NCBI GenBank assembly: GCA_020636325.1
Contig: JACJYC010000005.1
Coordinates: 442,323 to 506,322, forward strand
Length of the DNA: 64,000 bases
Reading direction: 5' to 3'
DNA from: Lewinellaceae bacterium
GTDB taxonomy: Bacteria > Bacteroidota > Bacteroidia > Chitinophagales > Saprospiraceae
The notes below the pieces were generated by a model, which saw only the letters and a program-made list of their open reading frames with translations, did not search any database and was not told the origin of the DNA. Made by a program: the position numbers and the translations under genes. Shown here in pieces: positions 43,147 through 51,907 of the stretch (position 1 is its first letter; the number at the start of each line of letters is the position of its first letter).

Positions 43147-45957
43147 TTATTCTACAACTATCTTCTGCACTACCCTGCCGGTTTCGCCCCTGAATTCGAG
43201 GAAATAGATCCCGGCGGATACTCCGGACAAGTCCAGGCTGATCAGCTCGCCTTTGGCTACCTGCTGGGCAGCCCGGCGCAGGACAACCCGCCCGTCGAGG
43301 GTGCGGACGATGATCTCCGCCTTGTTCACTGCCTGGGGCGCCGCTACAAACAGCGAACCGGTCGTCGGATTCGGGAAGACCTTCAGTGCTTCTGAAACCG
43401 AAGGTGCAACCGTCGCCGGATGCAGGTTGACGGTCTGCGGGCGCATATCCGTCGGTTGATCGCCGCAAAGGGTGTACAGGTCGTTGATGCAAGCCAATGC
43501 ATCGCCGAATTGGGTATAGAACGGCGTAAAGCTGTTCGAGAGAATGAGGTTCACCTGGGCCATCAGGTCGTTCACCGTCGGATTCGGGGGCAGCCCCTGG
43601 AAGATCACCGGGTGGAAAGTGCAGCCCGTGCTCAGGATCGGCGTGTTGCCGAAATCCGGGTTGAGGCGAATATAAATGGCCAGCGTGATCGCCTCGCCGA
43701 GGAATGGGTTGGTGAGGTGCCCGTCGCCGTCAAACGGATACCCGGCGGGCTGGCAGTTCGTGCCGTCCAGGTTGACCTGCCCCCTGGGCAATCCCGAAGG
43801 CGCGCCGTTGGTATGGGGCAGCCACTGCACCAGGCATTCGGCGGCGCCGTTTTCCAGAATGAGGGAAGTGCGGCCTGCCCGGCCCAACAGTATGGGATCG
43901 CTGATGCCGTCGCCGTCAACATCCATATCCAGGGCGCCCTGGATGAGTCCGAGCGCTGATTTTTCGATGATCTGGGTGCAGGTGCCGGTATTGTTGCAGG
44001 CATCCTTGGCGGTCCAGACGCGGGAGATCCGGCACGACCAGTTGCAATCACCGTCCAGCATGGTGTCGGTAAAGGTCAGTTCCGGTGCGGCATCGCAGTT
44101 ATCTGTTGCGGTGGCCATAGCGGAATCCGGGATATCTTCGCCGCAGTTGACGGCCACATTGGGCGCGCAGGTGACCACAGGGGCTTCGGTATCCGGGATG
44201 ATGCTGATCTGCTGGGTGCAGGTGGCCTGGTTTCCGGAGAGGTCAGTCGCCGTCCAGGTCCGGAGGATGGCCTGGTCATCGCCGCAATCGGCGCCCATGG
44301 CGGTGTCCGCAAAGTCAACGCTTGCCGCGCCGCAAAGGTCTTCAGCGACGGCCGTCCCAAGGGCATCGGGCGCGCTGCTTTCGCCGCAGCTGACCGACTT
44401 GCTTTCGGGACAAACGATGGCGGGGGGCGCCTGGTCCTTGACCGTCACGGCAAAGGTGCAGGAGGTGCTGTTGCCGCTTTCGTCGGTCGCCGTGACGGTG
44501 ACTTCCGTGTTGCCAACCGGATACAACATGGTGTCCGGCGCCGTTGCGCTCAGGGCGAACGTGCAGTTATCTTTAGCTGTAATGGATTCAAAGAAGGTAA
44601 CAACCGCCGAGCAGGATTGCACATCGGCTTCCCGGACAATGGATTCGGGACATTCGAGGGTCGGGGCCGTCTGGTCTTCCACTTTTACGACGGCATCGCA
44701 GGAAGCCGTCATGGCGTTTTGGTCCTTGATGGTCAGGGTTACGATATGGTAACCGACCTGGGAGCAATCGAATACCGCCGGGTTGATGCTGTAGCTGAGC
44801 TGACCGCCGTCGGGGTCAAAACTGCCGTTGTCCACATCGGCGGGCGTAATGGAAGCCGTACCAAGGTCGTTGAGCGCCACCACGGTCATGCTGTCCGGGT
44901 TGCATTGCGCCACGGGCGGCTGTTGTTTGAGCACGCACTTGTAGAGGGCGTAACCGTCTTCGGTGATGCCGGTCAGTCCGCCTTCCATGATCTGCGGGTT
45001 CTGGGTGTAATTCAGGTTGGCATAGCTGCCGCCGCCGCCGCCCCGGCCGGTTGTTCCGCCGCCGCCGCCGCCGGAGAAACCGCCGCCGCCGCCGCCTGCG
45101 CCTACGCCTGCGCCACCGCCGCCGTATCCGTATCCGCCGTCACGGAAGGTAAAGGAAAAACAACCTTCACTGCCGCCGCCTGCCCCGCCTTCGGGGTAAC
45201 CGGCCTGGCCTTCGGCCACTTCAAAGAACTGGGTAATGTCCGTACAGGTCACCCCGGATCCGGCATGCCACTGACCGCCGCCGCCGCCGGAGATCTCCAG
45301 CCCGTTGATGCCGCCGGCCTGTCCGCCGCTGCCGCTGGAGCCGCCCTGGCCGGGTTCGATATCGCCGTTGCCGCTGCCGCCTTCCTGGGTAGCCCTGCCG
45401 CCCTGGCCGTCTTCGTTGTCGACGCAAATACCGACAATAGCGCCCTGATAGGCGCCGCCGCCGCCACCGGCTACGGCCAGGATCTGCCAGTTGTCTTCAC
45501 CGGGGGCTTTGAACAGAAAACCGGTGCCGCCGCCGCCGCCGCCGTAGGTGAACCCTGTGCCCAGCGTGGCCTCACCGGTACCTTTTTCGCCGGCCCGGGC
45601 CACTACAAAACGGAGGGTGGAGCCATAGGGCACCTTGCCTGCGCCTTCGCCCAGCTCGATGATGAGGAATACCTTGGCGCCCTCGCCGCCGTCCGACTTG
45701 CAGAGGCTGCCCAGCCGGGCAAAACCGCCGTCGCCGCCCTTGAGGGTGATCTCGATCTGGCCGACCGACGGGTCATCCGGAACGATGAAATCCTGGTAGG
45801 TCCCCGTAAATCCGACCGTTTGCACGTTTCCGTCGCAGGTCAGGTTGGGCTGAGCCCAGGCGACGGAAACCGTCAGAAAAAGGAAGGAGAAGAAAAAGGC
45901 CTTGAAGAGGCTTTTCGAGGTTGTCAGGGCTGCACGGCCCCCGTGACGCTTTCTCAT
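43147..45957 (-). CDS. Glycine-rich HYR-repeat surface protein, T9SS-sorted
   Basis: The 936-residue protein starts MRKRHGGRAALTTSKSLFKA and has a signal peptide core (FFFSFLFLTVSVAWAQ). A very glycine-rich region (about 120-305, with runs of six glycines around tyrosine and serine) resembles the collar of other Bacteroidota surface proteins. It is followed by HYR-type Ig domains (about 385-480: APTLECPESIVREADVQSCSAVVTF, GNTEVTVTATDESGNSTSCTFAVTVKD), two or three related cysteine-paired repeats (PPAIVCPESKSVSCGE, APVVTCAPNVAVNCGE), a further domain and a T9SS end (VFPNPTTGSLFVAA to VVQKIVVE). It is probably an adhesin or matrix protein. The DNA is unusually GC-rich in the glycine region. Confidence 0.88.
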   Translation of the reverse strand: MRKRHGGRAALTTSKSLFKAFFFSFLFLTVSVAWAQPNLTCDGNVQTVGFTGTYQDFIVPDDPSVGQIEITLKGGDGGFARLGSLCKSDGGEGAKVFLIIELGEGAGKVPYGSTLRFVVARAGEKGTGEATLGTGFTYGGGGGGTGFLFKAPGEDNWQILAVAGGGGGAYQGAIVGICVDNEDGQGGRATQEGGSGNGDIEPGQGGSSGSGGQAGGINGLEISGGGGGQWHAGSGVTCTDITQFFEVAEGQAGYPEGGAGGGSEGCFSFTFRDGGYGYGGGGAGVGAGGGGGGFSGGGGGGTTGRGGGGGSYANLNYTQNPQIMEGGLTGITEDGYALYKCVLKQQPPVAQCNPDSMTVVALNDLGTASITPADVDNGSFDPDGGQLSYSINPAVFDCSQVGYHIVTLTIKDQNAMTASCDAVVKVEDQTAPTLECPESIVREADVQSCSAVVTFFESITAKDNCTFALSATAPDTMLYPVGNTEVTVTATDESGNSTSCTFAVTVKDQAPPAIVCPESKSVSCGESSAPDALGTAVAEDLCGAASVDFADTAMGADCGDDQAILRTWTATDLSGNQATCTQQISIIPDTEAPVVTCAPNVAVNCGEDIPDSAMATATDNCDAAPELTFTDTMLDGDCNWSCRISRVWTAKDACNNTGTCTQIIEKSALGLIQGALDMDVDGDGISDPILLGRAGRTSLILENGAAECLVQWLPHTNGAPSGLPRGQVNLDGTNCQPAGYPFDGDGHLTNPFLGEAITLAIYIRLNPDFGNTPILSTGCTFHPVIFQGLPPNPTVNDLMAQVNLILSNSFTPFYTQFGDALACINDLYTLCGDQPTDMRPQTVNLHPATVAPSVSEALKVFPNPTTGSLFVAAPQAVNKAEIIVRTLDGRVVLRRAAQQVAKGELISLDLSGVSAGIYFLEFRGETGRVVQKIVVE

Positions 45958-46178
45958 GGTCAATTTTTTTGCTAGCATCGCTTAACTTGGTTAAAAATGG
46001 ATAATCAGGGCATTAATCTTGCGCCGAATGCGAAAATCAATGACCAAGGTGCCTATCACCAGGGAAGGGATTGGAATGTGAGATAAGAATGCTACTTAGG
46101 AGGGTGTTCCGGTAATATGCCTACCGGTCGGTAAAGTTATAAAACTTATTTGAATAAAAAGTAAATATGTAAAAATTT

Positions 46179-46655
46179 TTAATCTTCCTCCTCTTCATCC
46201 TCCAGTATATTGATCGGCCGGTTGATGCTTTCCTGGAGGGAGATGAAGGTTTCGGTCCGCTGTATGCCCTGAATGCGCTGGATCTTGTCGTGCAGCACAT
46301 CGCGAAGGTGTTTGGTATCCCGGCAGACGATGCGGGCAAAGATATTGTACAGGCCTGTTGTATAATAAGCGGCGACGATCTCGGGGATTTTTTCGAGTTC
46401 GGCGGCGACTTCATCGTAGAGCGAGCTTTTGTCGAGGTAAATGCCCAGAAAGGCCGAGATGTCGTACCCCAGTTTGCCGTGGTCAACTTCCAGGTTGTAG
46501 CCTTTAACGATACCCGCCTCGGTCAGTTTGTTCATCCTTACGTGGATGGTGCCGCCGGAAACGAAGAGTTCCTGTGCAATCTCTGTGTAGGCCTTTTTGG
46601 CATTCTGCATCAAAATGGCCAGAATTTGTTTGTCCAGTTTATCGATATCTCTCAT
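46179..46655 (-). CDS. Lrp/AsnC-family transcriptional regulator
   Basis: The 158-residue protein begins with the typical winged helix (LDKQILAILMQNAKKAYTEIAQELFVSGGTIHVRMNKLTEAGIVKGYNLEVDH, residues 5-60), followed by the RAM/effector domain (AFLGIYLDKSSLYDEVAAELEKIPEIVAAYYTTGLYNIFARIVCRDTKHLRDVLHDKIQRIQGIQRTETFISL). It ends in an acidic tail LEDEEEED. Such proteins bind amino acids and control metabolism; the effector here is unknown. It is divergent from the S41 protease gene, with 270 bases between the starts. Confidence 0.92.
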   Translation of the reverse strand: MRDIDKLDKQILAILMQNAKKAYTEIAQELFVSGGTIHVRMNKLTEAGIVKGYNLEVDHGKLGYDISAFLGIYLDKSSLYDEVAAELEKIPEIVAAYYTTGLYNIFARIVCRDTKHLRDVLHDKIQRIQGIQRTETFISLQESINRPINILEDEEEED

Positions 46656-46851
46656 GTAGCGAGAATTAACAGTTCACGGGATGACGGGTAATGAAGCTTT
46701 ATCAATTCAGAATTGGCAACAAAATTAAATTAATGAGCCAAATAATTGAAAGAATTACATTATTTTTTGATTTTTTTTAAATTTTTTATAGCCTTGAACC
46801 ATTTCTGCCATTCAAGCCCTGCGGCGGGGGCAGCAGCGCCCTGTTTTTTCC

Positions 46852-46885
46852 TTGAACTTTACTTGGTTGAATTTAGTTAACTTTG
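46852..46885 (+). promoter_or_regulatory. Bacteroidota-type promoter of the S41 protease gene
   Basis: TTG (46852-46854) and TAACTTTG (46878-46885) are separated by 23 bases. The chosen ATG is at 46926, about 35 bases beyond the probable start of transcription; the alternative GTG at 46908 would leave a leader of only about 15 bases. Confidence 0.68.
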
Positions 46886-46925
46886 TGTTCGCTCTGCATT
46901 TCACCCGGTGCGTAAAAAAGAGATT

Positions 46926-48584
46926 ATGGATCAAGATCAGCAACCCGATCTGGCAACCTGGAAAATCTGGCTGCCTGTTTTATTATCCGTTGCGCTGGCT
47001 GCCGGCATTCTGATCGGCATGCGCCTCCAGTCCGCAGCGCCGGTCATGGTGGTGGACGCCGCCAATGCCATGGGGGGTTCCGGGGCAGGTCAGGGCAAGG
47101 TGGAGGAGCTGATCCGCTACATTCAAGCCAAATACGTGGATGAGGTCGACCGGGATGAATTGATGGACGCCGCCATCGACCGGATACTGGAAGAGCTCGA
47201 TCCGCATTCCAACTATATCAGCGCCAAGCAACTCAAGGAAGTGAACGAACAGCTGGAAGGCGCCTTCGACGGCATCGGTGTGGAGTTCATTGTGCTCGAC
47301 GATACGGTGGTGGTCGTCAGCCCCCTTTCGGGCGGCCCCGCTGAAACTGCCGGCATCCTGGCCGGCGACAAGATCGTCAGTGTCGGGGATTCGCTGGTTG
47401 CAGGCCAGATCGCTCAAAATCGCGATATCATCAACCTCCTGCGGGGTGAACGCGGCTCGGAGGTCACCATCGGCGTCCTTCGCGGAAGAGACCCTTCCAT
47501 CCGGAAATATACCCTGAAACGGGACAAAATCCCCGTGCACAGCCTCGATATCGCTTATATGCTGGACAGCAAGACCGGCTACATCAAGCTCAACAAGTTC
47601 AGCGCCACCACCTATGAGGAATTCATGGGCGCCCTGGAAAAACTCGACAAGGACGGACAAATGGAAGACCTCGTCCTCGACCTCCGGCAAAACCCCGGGG
47701 GGTACCTCCAGCAAGCCACCAATATCCTCAATCAGTTCTTTTCGGAAAAGCAGAAATTGCTGGTGTATACGGAAGGAAGGGCCGTCGGCCGAAGCGACTA
47801 CGAAACGACCGGACGGGCCTTGTATAAAATTGACGATGTCGTGGTGCTGATCGACGAGGGCTCCGCGTCAGCCAGCGAGATCGTTGCCGGCGCTATTCAG
47901 GACAATGCCCGCGGGATCATCGTAGGCAGGCGCTCTTTCGGCAAAGGCCTGGTGCAGGAACAGTACCCGCTCCGCGACGGCTCAGCGCTCCGGCTCACGG
48001 TCGCCCGGTATTATACCCCCTCCGGCCGCTCCATCCAGAAACCGTATGACGACCTGGAAGCCTACGAGACGGATGTGATCCACCGGTTCCAGAACGGCGA
48101 ATTGTCAGAAGAAAGCAAAACGGAGGTCCTCGACTCCACCAAATACCTCACCGCCAACGGCAACGTCGTTTACGGCGGCGGCGGCATTTATCCCGATTTC
48201 TTCGTGCCCATCGATTCCATCCTGTTCAACGATGAATACCTCGCACTCCGGCAGCATATTCCCTCGTTTGCCTATCGGTACGCCGAAGATCATCCCGAGA
48301 TTTTCAAATCCTACGACCTGAACGGATTTGCCCGCGATTTTGTGGTCAGCGACGGGCTCCTGCAGACGTTGAGCGCCTATGCCGCCGAGCGCGGCGTCAA
48401 GGTGCCGGCCAAAGCCCTCGCCCGCATCAAACCGGAAATCAAACGGTTCCTGAAAGCCCGGCTGGCCCGCCAGAAATTCGGGGAGGAAGGATTCTATACC
48501 GTCTTCAACCGGGATGATGAAGCCGTGAAGAAAGCGCTGGAAGTGCTGGGAAATCCGGACCCGATGGTGTTGCTGAAGAATTAG
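46926..48584 (+). CDS. S41 (C-terminal processing) periplasmic protease
   Basis: The 552-residue protein has an N-terminal membrane anchor (KIWLPVLLSVALAAGILIGM), a short helical region (KVEELIRYIQAKYVDEVDRDELMDAAIDRILEELDPHSNYIS), a PDZ domain (about 85-165) and the S41 catalytic core. Catalytic S315 is in DEGSASASEIVAGA and K340 is in RRSFGKGLVQ, with QNPGGYLQQA upstream as expected. A C-terminal domain of about 150 residues is family-typical. It probably trims or degrades envelope proteins. ATG 46926 is preferred over a GTG six codons earlier, because a good promoter lies just upstream. It is divergent from lrp and converges with a T9SS cargo gene. Confidence 0.92.
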   Translation: MDQDQQPDLATWKIWLPVLLSVALAAGILIGMRLQSAAPVMVVDAANAMGGSGAGQGKVEELIRYIQAKYVDEVDRDELMDAAIDRILEELDPHSNYISAKQLKEVNEQLEGAFDGIGVEFIVLDDTVVVVSPLSGGPAETAGILAGDKIVSVGDSLVAGQIAQNRDIINLLRGERGSEVTIGVLRGRDPSIRKYTLKRDKIPVHSLDIAYMLDSKTGYIKLNKFSATTYEEFMGALEKLDKDGQMEDLVLDLRQNPGGYLQQATNILNQFFSEKQKLLVYTEGRAVGRSDYETTGRALYKIDDVVVLIDEGSASASEIVAGAIQDNARGIIVGRRSFGKGLVQEQYPLRDGSALRLTVARYYTPSGRSIQKPYDDLEAYETDVIHRFQNGELSEESKTEVLDSTKYLTANGNVVYGGGGIYPDFFVPIDSILFNDEYLALRQHIPSFAYRYAEDHPEIFKSYDLNGFARDFVVSDGLLQTLSAYAAERGVKVPAKALARIKPEIKRFLKARLARQKFGEEGFYTVFNRDDEAVKKALEVLGNPDPMVLLKN

Positions 48585-48603
48585 CCCCTCAGCTGATCCG
48601 CTA

Positions 48604-49398
48604 TTACTGTACTGCAATTTTCAAGCTGCGGCTTTCCGACCCTGTCACAACGCGGAGGAGGTACAGCCCCGGCGTACTGACGCGGAATTCCTCCGCATTT
48701 CCCGGTTTCATTCCGATCTTTTGAATCAGCCGGCCCGCCGGGTCGGTCAGTTCACCCGTCGCCTTTTCCGGGCTGCTGATCCGCACGAAAAAGGAGCCGT
48801 GCGCCGGATTCGGCCATTGTTCCACGTTTAAGGTTGTCGCCCATCCGGATACGGCCCTGACCGGCGAATAGGCCCGCTTGCCGTCCAGGTCGGTTTGTGC
48901 CAGCCGGTAGTAAGTAATGCCCGCATACGGGTTGGGATCGGTATAAAAATAGGCAAGCGGTGAGGCGGAGTTGCCGCCGGCCGCATGGGAAGGTACAAAC
49001 CCGATCGTTGAGAAATCAGGCGATTTGTCCAGCCTCCGCTCCACGGAGAACCCCGAATTGTTCTTTTCAGCCGCCGTGGACCAGTCAAGCCTTACCCGGT
49101 CAGCCGATTGGCGGGCGGCACGAAAATCCAGCAGTTCTACCGGCAGCGGCACGGCATACAAGGGTTGGAGCATGCCCTGGGTGACGGCTCCGTTGCCGCC
49201 GTCGAGGGTAGTGAAAGCCATCTGGCCGACGACCCATTCTACCGTGATCCCGTTGCCGGGGTGGAAATAAGAGGAGCCGGCGTTTCCGAAAGCCGTCGGG
49301 CTGAGCCCCTGGCTGTGGATCGCCGGCATCCAGCTGCAAAGAAAGGTCACGTATAAAAGTGCCGGTTTTTGAGCCCGATTCAGTATGGCAGCTAACAT
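48604..49398 (-). CDS. T9SS-sorted exported protein
   Basis: The 264-residue protein has a signal peptide (PALLYVTFLCSWMPAIHSQG) and the pattern of T9SS cargo often annotated only by its end: FRAARQSADRVRLDWSTAAEKNNSGFSVERRLD (an Ig/fibronectin-like domain seen before many Bacteroidota sorting domains), YRLAQTDLDGKRAYSPVRAV, and a C-terminal type A domain (EQWPNPAHGSFFVRI to SRSLKIAVQ). The first 90 residues (GSSYFHPGNGITVEWVVGQMAFTTLDGGNGAVTQGMLQPLY) match a short module found at the start of such proteins. The stop codon is 20 bases from the S41 stop. Confidence 0.85.
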   Translation of the reverse strand: MLAAILNRAQKPALLYVTFLCSWMPAIHSQGLSPTAFGNAGSSYFHPGNGITVEWVVGQMAFTTLDGGNGAVTQGMLQPLYAVPLPVELLDFRAARQSADRVRLDWSTAAEKNNSGFSVERRLDKSPDFSTIGFVPSHAAGGNSASPLAYFYTDPNPYAGITYYRLAQTDLDGKRAYSPVRAVSGWATTLNVEQWPNPAHGSFFVRISSPEKATGELTDPAGRLIQKIGMKPGNAEEFRVSTPGLYLLRVVTGSESRSLKIAVQ

Positions 49399-49425
49399 TG
49401 AGCGGTTTTTGAAATGTAAGGAAAA

Positions 49426-51765
49426 CTAACGTATGCCCACCAGCACCCTGATCTTTCCGGTATGGTCCGAATCGAAATTCTCCAGCGCCTTGCCGATGAC
49501 CTGTCCGGGTTTCACCTTGTCTGGATCGGCTTTCATGGCCATGCCGGGCAGGGATGCCGTCACGAGCAGATCACCCCGGCGGATGGGACCGCCTTCCAGG
49601 CACACCTTGGTCGGGATGACGCCGGTGACGCCCATCGGCACCTTATCCGAAAGATCGGCATCGATGGACGCTTCGGTCAGCAGGACGCCGGGCCGGGTAG
49701 CGTAGACACCCGCCACCAGGGGGGAGTAGGCGGATGCGGACCGGGTGACGGTCCGGTCTTCAGCTATGGAGATCACGAGGACGTCGCCGGGTTCGTAACC
49801 ATCGGCGCTGCCTTCCACGTCAAAGGCTTCCGCGAGGTCGGCGCCGCCGGTTTGGGTGCCGCCGTTGAAGAACCCCTTGCCGGCGTTGTTGATGCGCACC
49901 TTGTTGCCGCCGTTTCGGAAAACCAGGAAATTGCCCGTTCCGCTGTACGACATATTGATCCCGTCTTCGGTACTGGCCGTATTGTAGTTGATGATGTTCA
50001 ACCCTTGCCCGAGGCTGTAGTTCTGGATCCAGACCGTCGGCAAGTTAGCGTCGTTGTTGCTGGTTACGAAGCGGCCTGCAAAGCCGTTGCTGTTGTCGGC
50101 GCCGCCCTCGCCGAAGATGCCGGAGCCCAGTTCGCCTGTTGCGTACCCGTGCACGCCGTAACCGTTGGTATTGGAATTCACCCCGGTGACGCCGCCGTGG
50201 TACGACGAATTGGACACGCCTTTGACGCCGATGCCGAACTGGCTGTTCAGGCCGGAGCGCCCTTCCACACCTATGGCCTGGCTGGCGAAAGCGATGGAAT
50301 AAATACCGGTTGTACCGGCTGCGTCGACGGTGATGCCGCGCTGGCCTGCGCTGTGCACGTTCAACCCTGCGCTGTTGTTGGCCGGACTGGTCAGGTTGAT
50401 GTCAATCCCCTTACCTCCGCCTCCGTGTTCAACATTAACGACGGGGTCGTGATTCGTGGATTTCTGAGATATGAAAGCAGCTGCCGGGCCATCGCCGACC
50501 GTTGTAGCTTTTACGGCTTCCGAAACGGAGTTAACCCCCAGAACTTCGAAGAAGCCCGCGCGTCCGACCTGCGTACGGGAGAAGACCCCGACCCCGGTCC
50601 CGACGTTATAGACGTCCAGCGCCGGCAAGGTTGAGTTCGGATTGTTGTTATTGATGAACATGCCGCCCGCTTTGGAATCATTGAACACGGATATGGCCGG
50701 TATGGTGCTTGCGGTATTGTTGTTCGAAACACGGAGCGCCGGGCCGCTGCCGTTATTGCTGGCTTCCAGTGCCGGGTAGGTATTTGTTGCATCAGTAGCC
50801 TCAAAATAGCCGCCCCGGCTGAACGGTCCGTCGGACAATCCGTAGACGCCGGAACCGGTATTGGAAACCTGACCTTTCACGCCGTATCCGCCAGGAGAGT
50901 TGGCCTTGCCGAATACGCCCGCAACGCTGCTCCCGGATGTAATGCCGTAAACGCCGTAACCGGCATTGGAAGTACCGGCCACGCCGGCGCCGGCGCCTTC
51001 ATTGTCGCCGTGTACGCCGATATTGCCCGGCAGGGCCAACCCGGTCGGGGAAGTGCCGCGCAGGGCGTAGATGGTTTTGGCAAAGGTGCTGACGTTGGTG
51101 TTGTGCAGGTCGAACAGGTTGCCGTTCATGGAACCTTCGCCGTTGAAGGGCAGGCGGACGAGGTCATACCCCAGTTCCCAGCGGCTGTTGAAAATGTTCC
51201 ACTTGAGGATCTGGTCGTTGAGGGGGCTGAGGTCCTGCACGTCGCGGCCCTGGATTTTGGAGACCGTCGGATTGGGATACGCCCCGGAAAGGTCGCCTGA
51301 AGCCACGCCCGAGGGCGGCGCCTGGGCGGCATACATGGCAAAGGGGACGCTGATCAGTTGGGTGGTTCCCATTTCGAAATAGCCGTTGCCGTCGCGAAAA
51401 TCGATTTCCACCTGCAAATATTTATCCCCGGTTTTCCAATCGATATTGCTGAACAAGCCGCTGGTAAAAAAGGGCCCCGGGCCGCCGATCTGCAGGTTGA
51501 ACAGGCCGAACGCGTTGGTGAGTACCGGCCATTCCTCGGAATAAAGGACCGTGCCGGCGGGGTCGAGGTCGTGAAAGGTCAACCGGACATTGATACCGGT
51601 GTTGACAACCGGCGCGCCGGAAGCATCGCGCGCTACCCCCTGGTACCCCAGTTTGCGGGGAGCCTGCGCCTGCAAGGTCGAGGCGAACCCGCCGAGCGCA
51701 AATATCAAAAGAATGAACACCTTGGTATGGAAATGCTTTCCTGAGAAAAGTCGATTCGGGATCAT
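49426..51765 (-). CDS. Large exported protein with GVYG-type repeats
   Basis: The start at 51765 gives MIPNRLFSGKHFHTKVFILLIFALGGFASTLQA; the longer frame upstream would antisense-overlap the kinase gene. The 779-residue product has an N-terminal beta domain (PRKLGYQGVARDASGAPVVNTGINVRLTFHDLDPAG to VPFAMYAAQAPPSG, residues 35-160) common in tail-fibre-like Bacteroidota proteins. A long middle section has repeated GVYG, GVFG and GYGVKG turns suggesting a beta helix (about 250-640). A conserved C-terminal domain (DLAEAFDVEGSADGYEPGDVLVIS to GKIRVLVGIR) closes it. No sorting domain is present. It may be a surface or appendage protein. Confidence 0.8.
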   Translation of the reverse strand: MIPNRLFSGKHFHTKVFILLIFALGGFASTLQAQAPRKLGYQGVARDASGAPVVNTGINVRLTFHDLDPAGTVLYSEEWPVLTNAFGLFNLQIGGPGPFFTSGLFSNIDWKTGDKYLQVEIDFRDGNGYFEMGTTQLISVPFAMYAAQAPPSGVASGDLSGAYPNPTVSKIQGRDVQDLSPLNDQILKWNIFNSRWELGYDLVRLPFNGEGSMNGNLFDLHNTNVSTFAKTIYALRGTSPTGLALPGNIGVHGDNEGAGAGVAGTSNAGYGVYGITSGSSVAGVFGKANSPGGYGVKGQVSNTGSGVYGLSDGPFSRGGYFEATDATNTYPALEASNNGSGPALRVSNNNTASTIPAISVFNDSKAGGMFINNNNPNSTLPALDVYNVGTGVGVFSRTQVGRAGFFEVLGVNSVSEAVKATTVGDGPAAAFISQKSTNHDPVVNVEHGGGGKGIDINLTSPANNSAGLNVHSAGQRGITVDAAGTTGIYSIAFASQAIGVEGRSGLNSQFGIGVKGVSNSSYHGGVTGVNSNTNGYGVHGYATGELGSGIFGEGGADNSNGFAGRFVTSNNDANLPTVWIQNYSLGQGLNIINYNTASTEDGINMSYSGTGNFLVFRNGGNKVRINNAGKGFFNGGTQTGGADLAEAFDVEGSADGYEPGDVLVISIAEDRTVTRSASAYSPLVAGVYATRPGVLLTEASIDADLSDKVPMGVTGVIPTKVCLEGGPIRRGDLLVTASLPGMAMKADPDKVKPGQVIGKALENFDSDHTGKIRVLVGIR

Positions 51766-51803
51766 AATTCGGGAATGGTTGCTGGAAAAATACCTGACGG
51801 CGA

Positions 51804-51834
51804 CAAAAGTAGGGCCGCCCCCGGATCGGGGCAA
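51804..51834 (-). promoter_or_regulatory. Bacteroidota-type promoter
   Basis: On the minus strand, TTG (51832-51834), 20 bases, then TACTTTTG (51804-51811), 38 bases before the ATG at 51765. It drives the gene for the GVYG-repeat protein. Confidence 0.62.
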
Positions 51835-51907
51835 TCCTGTAAAAAGGGGATTTTTGGGCCGGTGCTTGACTCTTTGAAATAGATTGCCAAACTTTACTGA
51901 AATTTCT

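Noticed and set aside
44617..45975. A 452-codon alanine-rich plus-strand frame
   Set aside because: It is the antisense of the glycine-rich region of the HYR protein; GCC runs are the complement of GGC glycine codons.
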